Assembly (NCBI GenBank): GCA_964384595.1
Contig: CAYLLY010000044.1
Coordinates: 1-16,388, forward strand
Direction: 5' to 3'
Length of the DNA: 16,388 nucleotides
DNA from: SCTG01 sp964384595
GTDB lineage: Bacteria > Nitrospirota > Nitrospiria > Nitrospirales > NS-4
The translations under genes and the position numbers were made by a program. Every line of letters begins with the position of its first letter. Positions within the stretch are counted from its first letter, which is position 1. This document shows positions 1 to 5,195 of the stretch, one piece after another. Under the pieces are notes generated by a model. That model was not told where the DNA came from. It was given only the letters and a program-made list of their open reading frames with translations, and searched no databases.

Positions 1-1290
1 CTCACCGATGCGCAGGCCCGCGTCCTGCGGGACATTCACCAGGACCTGGCGAGCCCCCATCCGATGAACCGGCTGATCCAGGGGGACGTGGGCTGCGGCA
101 AGACCGTCGTGGCCGTCGCGGCCATGCTGGTCGCCGTGGGCTCCGGGTTTCAGGCGGCCCTCATGGCGCCCACCGAAGTCCTCGCCGAGCAGCATTACCT
201 GAATCTGCACCGCCTTCTGGAGCCGCTCGGAGTCGCGTGCGTCCTGCTGGTGGGGGGACGCGCCGGGAAAAAGCGCGCCGAGGCCCTGGCCGCCATCGCC
301 GGGGGCGCGGCCCACATCGTCATCGGCACGCACGCCCTGATCCAGCAGGGCGTCGCGTTCCATAAGCTCGGGCTGGCCGTCATCGACGAGCAGCACAAGT
401 TCGGTGTCCTGCAGCGCGCGACGCTCAAAGAAAAAGGCTACGCGCCCGATGTGCTGGTGATGACCGCCACGCCCATCCCGCGGACCCTCGCGCTGACGCT
501 GTACGGAGACTTGGACCTGTCCGTCATCGACGCGATGCCGCCCGGCCGGACGCCGATCCGGTCGCTCCTCTTCGCGGAGAACCAGCGGGTGCGCGCCTAC
601 CGCCTGATCGAAGAGGAACTCGCGCAGGGTCGGCAGGCCTATGTCGTCTTCCCGCTGGTGGAAGAGTCGGAGAAGGTGGACCTGCAGGCGGCGATCACGG
701 GGGCCGAGCGCCTGCAGCGCGACGTGTTTTCGAAATGGACAGTCGGGCTGATCCACGGGCGGATGAAGAGCGAGGCGAAGGACCGCGTCATGACGGACTT
801 CAAGGCCGGCCGCATCCAGGCGCTGGTGGCCACGACGGTCATCGAAGTCGGTATCGACGTCGCCAACGCGACGGTGATGCTGATCGAGCATGCCGACCGG
901 TTCGGGCTGGCGCAGCTTCACCAGCTTCGCGGGCGCGTGGGCCGCGGGGCGCATCAATCTTACTGCCTGCTGATGGGGCCGGGCCGCCTGTCGGAAGACG
1001 CGCGGCGGCGCCTGGAGGCCGTGGTCAAGAGCCACGACGGGTTCGTCATCGCCGAAGAAGACATGAGCATCCGCGGCCCGGGGGAGTTCTTCGGGACGCG
1101 GCAGTGGGGACCGACCGATTTGCGGGTGGCCAATCTCATCCGCGACGTGAAGATTCTGGAAGAGGCCCGCGAGGAGGCGGCGCGGCTGCTGGAGCGCGAT
1201 CCCGAGCTGGCCCGGCCCGAGCACGCGGAGCTCAAGGTGGCCCTGCACCGCCGGTGGCGGGAGAAGTTGGAGCTGGCGTCGGTGTCATGA
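1..1290 (+). CDS. recG: ATP-dependent DNA helicase RecG, C-terminal part (5' end outside window)
   Basis: RecG remodels stalled replication forks and branched recombination intermediates, driving branch migration with ATP. The frame is open from base 1, so the N-terminal wedge domain lies upstream. The visible 429 residues hold the two helicase lobes: Walker A GDVGCGKT (about residues 28-35 of the fragment), the DEQH box in DEQHKFGV (about 129), motif III TATPIPRT (about 155), motif VI QLRGRVGRG, and the RecG-specific C-terminal segment with SIRGPGEFFGTRQWG. DEQH rather than DEAD and the final GTRQWG block separate RecG from UvrB, PriA and Mfd-like helicases. Walker A has Cys where RecG usually has Ser. 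The stop overlaps the start of the next gene by 4 bp (ATGA), so the two are probably co-translated. The identity is secure. Confidence 0.96.
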   Translation, partial: LTDAQARVLRDIHQDLASPHPMNRLIQGDVGCGKTVVAVAAMLVAVGSGFQAALMAPTEVLAEQHYLNLHRLLEPLGVACVLLVGGRAGKKRAEALAAIAGGAAHIVIGTHALIQQGVAFHKLGLAVIDEQHKFGVLQRATLKEKGYAPDVLVMTATPIPRTLALTLYGDLDLSVIDAMPPGRTPIRSLLFAENQRVRAYRLIEEELAQGRQAYVVFPLVEESEKVDLQAAITGAERLQRDVFSKWTVGLIHGRMKSEAKDRVMTDFKAGRIQALVATTVIEVGIDVANATVMLIEHADRFGLAQLHQLRGRVGRGAHQSYCLLMGPGRLSEDARRRLEAVVKSHDGFVIAEEDMSIRGPGEFFGTRQWGPTDLRVANLIRDVKILEEAREEAARLLERDPELARPEHAELKVALHRRWREKLELASVS

Positions 1291-1759
1291 ATCCGCGATT
1301 TCGCAAGTTCAAAAACGATCTCCGCACCGGCTGGGCGATGGTCCGCCAGGGGTCCGCCGAAACCGTGGATCAGTCCCTGCGGGAGATCGAGCTGCTCCGC
1401 CTGAAGTTCGAGCTTTACAAGGTCGAGGATCAGATCCGGGATCACCTGCGCGCGGCCGGCGAGCGGGCCTTCCAGTTGATCGAGCGGAAGGGCGGGAGCG
1501 TGCTGGACGACAAGGAGATGCGGGGCCTCTTCGAGAAAGTCGATCAGCTCAGACAGGAAGAGGCGCGCATCCGATTCGAGCGGGACCAGATCAANNNNNN
1601 NNNNNNNNNNNNNNNNNNNNNNNNNNNNNNNNNNNNNNNNNNNNNNNNNNNNNNNNNNNNNNNNNNNNNNNNNNNNNNNNNNNNNNNNNNNNNNTCGATC
1701 AGCTCAGACAGGAAGAGGCGCGCATCCGATTCGAGCGGGACCAGATCAAGGAACAATGA
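1287..1759 (+). CDS. small helical (coiled-coil-like) protein, interrupted by assembly gap
   Basis: I do not recognise a named family. The ATG at 1287 overlaps the recG stop. The frame reads to the N run at 1595, and the stop TGA at 1757-1759 is in a different frame as printed. The 55 bp before the gap and the 55 bp after it are identical. If they are treated as one copy and the gap is deleted, the frame closes cleanly at the TGA, giving a 105-residue protein ending in DQIKEQ. That protein has a basic N-terminus and is then almost entirely charged and helical, with heptad-like hydrophobic spacing. No signal peptide, membrane segment or cysteine is visible. It sits between recG and a Ppx/GppA gene, probably as the middle gene of one transcript. 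It is not a true pseudogene; the break comes from the assembly. Confidence 0.75.
1540..1594 (+). repeat. 55-bp direct repeat, copy 1 (contig-end overlap)
   Basis: This block runs from TCGATCAGCTC to CAGATCAA and is identical to 1695-1749. It lies directly against the left edge of the N run. Its exact identity, its length of 55 and its position at the contig ends point to an assembly overlap and not a biological duplication. Confidence 0.95.
1595..1694. other. 100-N assembly gap, probably spurious
   Basis: There are exactly 100 N, the conventional length for a gap of unknown size. The same 55 bp abuts both sides, and merging the copies restores an open reading frame. The most economical reading is two contigs that overlap by one assembler k-mer and were scaffolded without being merged, so no real sequence is missing. 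Confidence 0.93.
1695..1749 (+). repeat. 55-bp direct repeat, copy 2 (contig-end overlap)
   Basis: This is the second identical copy of the block at 1540-1594, starting at the first base after the N run. Only the ten bases GGAACAATGA follow it before the stop codon of the interrupted small gene ends at 1759. Confidence 0.95.
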
Positions 1760-1777
1760 GGGTCTAATGGGACGGCC

Positions 1778-2707
1778 ATGCCGATTTATGCCGGAATAGA
1801 CATCGGAACGCTGGCGCTGCGTCTGCTGGTCGCGCGCGTGTTGGACGGGCGGCTTCGCGAGCTGGATTCGGATCGCCGCATTGTCCGTCTGGGTGAAGGC
1901 CTGCAGCCGAGCCGCCGCCTGCAAGCGGCGCCGATGGCCCGCGCGATCGACGCGATCGTCGAATGGATGCCGCGGATCGAAAAGGCCGGCGCGCGCGAGG
2001 TGGTGGCGGTGGCCACGAGCGCCGTCCGCGACGCCGTCAACCGCGACGAGTTCCTGGCCGAAGTGAAGCGCAGGACCGGCTGGGACGTGGCGGTCCTGTC
2101 GGGCGAGGAGGAGGCGAGGCTGTCGCTCCGGGGCATCCGGTCGGGTCTCCCGCCCGATGTGGAGCGGTACGTCGCGCTCGACATCGGCGGCGGCAGCACC
2201 GAATTCATCAAGGCGGCGCCCGACCGGCCGCCTGCGGTGGTGTCGATCAACGAAGGGGTCGTCCGCCTGACCGAGGACTGCCTGCGGAGCGATCCTCCGA
2301 AGCCCGATGACGTGGCGGCAGCGCGCACCCGCATCCGCTCCCATTTCAATGCGGTCAAGGACAAGCTCGGCTCAGTGGTCGGGTTCCGCCTGGTCGGGAC
2401 GGCCGGGACCATCACGACGCTGGCGGCGATGGACCAAAAACTGGACACCTATATGCCGAAGCGCATCCACAATTACCGGCTTTCATGGGACACGGTCCGC
2501 CGCATTCTGGACGATTTGACGTCCCGCACCCACGCCCAACGGCGGGAACTGAAGGGGCTCGAGCCGGGCCGCGAGGACCTCATGGTGGCCGGCACGCTGA
2601 TCTTGCTGGAGTGCATGGAGCGGTTCGGGTTCGTCGAGTGCCTCGTCAGCGACTACGGTCTCCGCGAGGGCATCCTCATCGATCGCTGGGAGAAGTCCAA
2701 AGGGTAA
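1778..2707 (+). CDS. Ppx/GppA family phosphatase (short form)
   Basis: Members hydrolyse terminal phosphates from inorganic polyphosphate (Ppx) or pppGpp (GppA) in the cytoplasm. The 309 residues cover only the two-lobed ASKHA phosphatase core. The C-terminal HD-like region of the roughly 500-residue E. coli enzymes is absent, as in other short-form members. Visible motifs are an N-terminal phosphate loop GIDIGTLALRLL (residues 6-17), ATSAVRDAVNR (79-89), SGEEEARLS (108-116) with the likely catalytic Glu, and the second phosphate loop LDIGGGSTEF (134-143). The first loop departs from the common GSNS pattern (here GTLA). The ATG lies 18 bp after the previous stop with only a weak purine-rich site, so it probably belongs to the recG transcript. 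Substrate choice between polyphosphate and pppGpp cannot be read from the sequence. Confidence 0.9.
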   Translation: MPIYAGIDIGTLALRLLVARVLDGRLRELDSDRRIVRLGEGLQPSRRLQAAPMARAIDAIVEWMPRIEKAGAREVVAVATSAVRDAVNRDEFLAEVKRRTGWDVAVLSGEEEARLSLRGIRSGLPPDVERYVALDIGGGSTEFIKAAPDRPPAVVSINEGVVRLTEDCLRSDPPKPDDVAAARTRIRSHFNAVKDKLGSVVGFRLVGTAGTITTLAAMDQKLDTYMPKRIHNYRLSWDTVRRILDDLTSRTHAQRRELKGLEPGREDLMVAGTLILLECMERFGFVECLVSDYGLREGILIDRWEKSKG

Positions 2708-2724
2708 GACGCATGAGCCTGGAT

Positions 2725-2753
2725 TTGTCGTAGAAGTCAATACGGACTATACT
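2725..2753 (+). promoter_or_regulatory. sigma70-type promoter for the CBS/response-regulator unit
   Basis: A -35 box TTGTCG (2725-2730) and a -10 box TATACT (2748-2753) are separated by exactly 17 bp. Both match the housekeeping consensus well. The predicted transcription start, about 7 bp after the -10 box, coincides with the ATG at 2760. There is no Shine-Dalgarno sequence between promoter and start, so the transcript may be leaderless. Confidence 0.65.
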
Positions 2754-2759
2754 GTGCCC

Positions 2760-3578
2760 ATGGAAGTCGATAGAGGCTCACAGGCGGCGGTCCACACGGC
2801 CCCGCGGGATATTTCCGTGCGGCACGTGGTTAAGCTGATGGCCGCAAAGGGCGTGAGCGCCGTCATTGTGACGGATGCTTTCAAACCGATCGGGATCGTG
2901 ACCGGCCACGATATCACGGTGCGCGTTACGGCTCCCGGACTGGACCCGGCGCGAATCATGGTGGGGACGATCATGTCCTCGCCGCTGGTGACGATTGCCG
3001 AAAGCGAGAGCGTGGGGAATGCCGTCGCGCTCATGGGGCGGCACGGCATCCGGCGGTTGCCGATTGTGGACCAGGACGGTTTCCTGGTCACGCTGCTGAC
3101 GCTGGACGATATTCTCCGGCTCAATCTCGCCGACTCAGGCGCTCTGACCGGCATTGTGCGGGAGCAAGCGCGCCGCGCAGGCGACGGCTCTCCGGACCTG
3201 GCGGGGCCGAATGTCATCAGGTTTGCCGATGTGCCCCCGCCGCCCATTCCCCCCAAGCCCGTGCCGATTGGAGCGATAAAGGGGATCGCGACCAGATCGG
3301 ACGTCGTGAAGATGGTCAAAAGACGTCCGCTGCGCAGGCTCAATTTTTCAGTAAGGGCGTGGTACCGTTACAACCGGCTGCCGATATTGCTCATCGTGGG
3401 CGCCTCGATTTTAGGGGTCGTGGTCACCTTCTACATGAGCGCGTTCTACGGCTACAAGCCCGCCTATTACGAGCCCAAGGAAGACAGTCGTGAGATACAG
3501 ATCAAGCAGATGGAGCTACAGGAGTTGCAGCGGAAACAATCGGAACGCGAGCGTCAGGGAGGCAGCCCGGACCGATGA
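2760..3578 (+). CDS. CBS-pair protein with C-terminal membrane anchor
   Basis: The 272-residue protein begins with two CBS domains (about 16-66 and 70-126), which form a Bateman module that usually binds adenine nucleotides or similar ligands. Typical segments are SAVIVTD, PIGIVTGHDI, IMSSPLVTI, GIRRLPIVD and LLTLDDILRL. A proline-rich stretch (PPPPIPPKP, about 159-167) and a basic segment (KRRPLRRL) lead to one hydrophobic span (about 208-229), then a charged helical tail rich in Gln and Glu. There is no N-terminal signal and the basic residues precede the span, so the CBS domains are probably cytoplasmic and the tail outside. I chose ATG 2760 over the in-frame GTG at 2754 because the -10 box ends at 2753, so GTG would lie at or before the transcription start. 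The stop overlaps the response regulator start (ATGA), implying coupled translation and a shared role. The ligand and output are unknown. Confidence 0.85.
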   Translation: MEVDRGSQAAVHTAPRDISVRHVVKLMAAKGVSAVIVTDAFKPIGIVTGHDITVRVTAPGLDPARIMVGTIMSSPLVTIAESESVGNAVALMGRHGIRRLPIVDQDGFLVTLLTLDDILRLNLADSGALTGIVREQARRAGDGSPDLAGPNVIRFADVPPPPIPPKPVPIGAIKGIATRSDVVKMVKRRPLRRLNFSVRAWYRYNRLPILLIVGASILGVVVTFYMSAFYGYKPAYYEPKEDSREIQIKQMELQELQRKQSERERQGGSPDR

Positions 3579-4186
3579 GCATCCTCGTTGTTGACGACAC
3601 CCTGGAAGTCCGGGAGATGCTGAGCGTGCTCCTGGAATCGGCCGGGTACCAGGACATCCTGTTCGCCGAATCGGCGGCGGCGGCTTTTGAGCGTCTTGGG
3701 ATGGGTGGCTCCGGCATGGCTCCTGTTGACGTCGATGCGGTGCTCATGGACATTAATATGCCCGGCTTGGATGGGGTGGAAGCCTGTCGTCGCATCAAGG
3801 CGGTGGAGCGTTTTTGCGATACTCCCATCATCATGGTCACGGCCATGTCGGAAGCGGGTTTTCTGGAGGCGGCCTTTGCCGCAGGAGCCACGGACTATCT
3901 TACGAAGCCCATCAAGCGGGTGGAGCTTCTCGCCCGGATGCGCTCGGCGTTAAGGCTGAAGCGCGAGATGGACCGCCGCAAGGCCCGGGAACAGGAATTG
4001 GAACAAGCCCTCCTGGAAGTCAAGGGTCTGCGGGGCTTACTACCCATCTGCGGACAATGCAAGAAAATTCGCGACGACCAGGGCCGGTGGCAGACGGTTG
4101 AAAGTTACATAAAAGCTCATTCCGAGGCCGATTTCAGTCATGGCGTCTGCCCGGAGTGCCTGAATAAACGCTATCCCGACAAGTAA
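3575..4186 (+). CDS. response regulator: receiver domain plus four-cysteine C-terminal module
   Basis: The 203 residues begin with a complete receiver domain: acidic pair D7/D8, phospho-acceptor D59 in LMDINMPG, T89 in MVTAM and K111 in LTKP. A helical linker (about 125-155, very rich in Arg, Lys and Glu) follows. The last 45 residues read LPICGQCKKIRDD...FSHGVCPECLNKRYP, with C159, C162, C192 and C195 arranged as two CxxC pairs and with H182 and H189 nearby. From memory, this tail recurs at the ends of receiver, PAS and GAF proteins in Deltaproteobacteria and Nitrospirota. Metal binding is an inference from the cysteine pairs. There is no DNA-binding helix-turn-helix, GGDEF or HD output. No histidine kinase is adjacent. 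Its only close partner is the overlapping CBS membrane protein upstream. Confidence 0.9.
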   Translation: MSILVVDDTLEVREMLSVLLESAGYQDILFAESAAAAFERLGMGGSGMAPVDVDAVLMDINMPGLDGVEACRRIKAVERFCDTPIIMVTAMSEAGFLEAAFAAGATDYLTKPIKRVELLARMRSALRLKREMDRRKAREQELEQALLEVKGLRGLLPICGQCKKIRDDQGRWQTVESYIKAHSEADFSHGVCPECLNKRYPDK

Positions 4187-4327
4187 TCCGCTGCTCTACG
4201 TTCTCCTTCCCTGCGAAGCGCCGCACATGGGTGTAATGAATCGGCCGGCTCCGAGACTCATTGGTCATGGGGCGCCGCATGAAACCGCGCGCTGCGCCCG
4301 ACCGTAGAGGGGTGAAGGGAGGACCAG

Positions 4328-4840
4328 ATGATGACTCGGAGAACCACACTCAAGGCCGGCGCGGTGCTGGGGTTAGGCATACTGACCAAGGCTGTGGGTA
4401 TAATGTCGGCACAAGCCAAGGAGGCCGGGAAAATGGTTGAGATTGTGAAGATTACGAAGACGGACGCCGAATGGAAGGCGATGTTGACGTCTGAGCAGTA
4501 TCGCGTCCTGCGCCAGGAAGGGACGGAGAAGCCCTTTCAGAACGCGTACCACAACAGCAAAACTCCGGGCACATACCTTTGCGCCGGGTGCGATTTGCCG
4601 CTGTTTTCCTCCAAGTCCAAGTTTGACAGCGGGACCGGGTGGCCGAGCTTCTGGGAGCCGATTTCTGAGAAAGCCGTCGAGAAGAAAACGGACTGGAAGC
4701 TGCTCCATCCGAGGACGGAAGTGCATTGCGCCCGCTGCGGCGGCCACCAGGGCCACGTGTTCGACGACGGCCCGCCGCCCACCGGCCTGCGCTACTGCAT
4801 CAATTCCGCGGCCCTGAAGTTCGTCCCGGCCAAGAGTTGA
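4328..4840 (+). CDS. msrB: peptide-methionine (R)-S-oxide reductase MsrB with Tat-type signal
   Basis: MsrB reduces the R epimer of methionine sulfoxide in proteins. The 170 residues start with a twin-arginine signal: RRTTLKAG at 4-11, a hydrophobic stretch, and a likely cleavage after SAQA at about 30. The MsrB fold follows, with zinc ligands C85 and C88 (CAGC) and C134 and C137 (CARC), the GTGWPSFW signature (102-109), HQGHVFDDGP, and catalytic C157 in RYCINSAAL. All key residues are present. GGGAGGA (4317-4323) precedes the ATG at 4328; an ATG at 4331 is an equivalent alternative. The signal implies export of the folded zinc protein to the periplasm, or anchoring there. The 141 bp upstream of the gene shows no convincing promoter. 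A strong hairpin follows the stop directly. Confidence 0.95.
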   Translation: MMTRRTTLKAGAVLGLGILTKAVGIMSAQAKEAGKMVEIVKITKTDAEWKAMLTSEQYRVLRQEGTEKPFQNAYHNSKTPGTYLCAGCDLPLFSSKSKFDSGTGWPSFWEPISEKAVEKKTDWKLLHPRTEVHCARCGGHQGHVFDDGPPPTGLRYCINSAALKFVPAKS

Positions 4841-4880
4841 GGGGTCTGGCTCCCTTCCGCGTGGAGCCGGACCCCTTTCT
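4841..4880 (+). terminator. Rho-independent terminator of msrB
   Basis: A 13-bp stem (arms 4841-4853 and 4863-4875, all paired with one G-U) encloses a 9-base loop and is followed by TTTCT. It begins at the base after the msrB stop. In the opposite direction the hairpin has no T run, so it would serve the minus-strand operon poorly. Confidence 0.85.
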
Positions 4881-4881
4881 G

Positions 4882-5181
4882 TCACTTTAAGAACACGACC
4901 CCCAGCGCAATCAGGGCCAGGAGCGCGGCGAAGATCGAGGCTCCGAGGGCCCACACGAACGCCCGCTCCAGCTTCACGAACTGGGCCGTCAACTGCTCGA
5001 TGAGCTGCAACTGCGCGGCGATGCGCTTCTCCAGTTCGAGCACGCGCGTGGCCGTATCGTCGAGGACGACCTTCTCGTGCTGCTGTTCCCGTTTCAAATT
5101 TTTGACGGCGTCGATGAGGTCGGGAATGTTCGGGGCCAGGAATCTGATGAGGGAACCGATGATGGTCCAGGGAACAGCCAT
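4882..5181 (-). CDS. small coiled-coil protein with C-terminal membrane anchor
   Basis: I do not recognise a named family. The 99-residue protein starts at the ATG complementary to 5179-5181, preceded by AAGGAAGGA at good spacing. A longer open frame extends upstream, but that part lies inside the neighbouring gene. An amphipathic N-terminal segment (1-28) is followed by a charged heptad-like region (about 30-72) and a single hydrophobic helix (about 75-98) running to the C-terminus, the layout of a tail-anchored inner-membrane protein. It begins 14 bp after the stop of the DHH-CBS-nucleotidyltransferase, so it is the third gene of that operon. A role in tethering or membrane organisation is possible but unsupported. 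Confidence 0.8.
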   Translation of the reverse strand: MAVPWTIIGSLIRFLAPNIPDLIDAVKNLKREQQHEKVVLDDTATRVLELEKRIAAQLQLIEQLTAQFVKLERAFVWALGASIFAALLALIALGVVFLK

Positions 5182-5195
5182 GTGCGATTCCTTCC

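Noticed and set aside
735..1799. 354-codon plus-strand frame overlapping recG and crossing the N run
   Set aside because: It is an out-of-frame reading of recG with Arg/Gly/Ala-rich composition, then passes through unknown bases. It is not a gene.
4187..4327. Riboswitch or promoter in the 141-bp space before msrB
   Set aside because: I found no consistent stem pattern of a known riboswitch class and no paired -35 and -10 boxes; only the ribosome-binding site at 4317-4323 is convincing.
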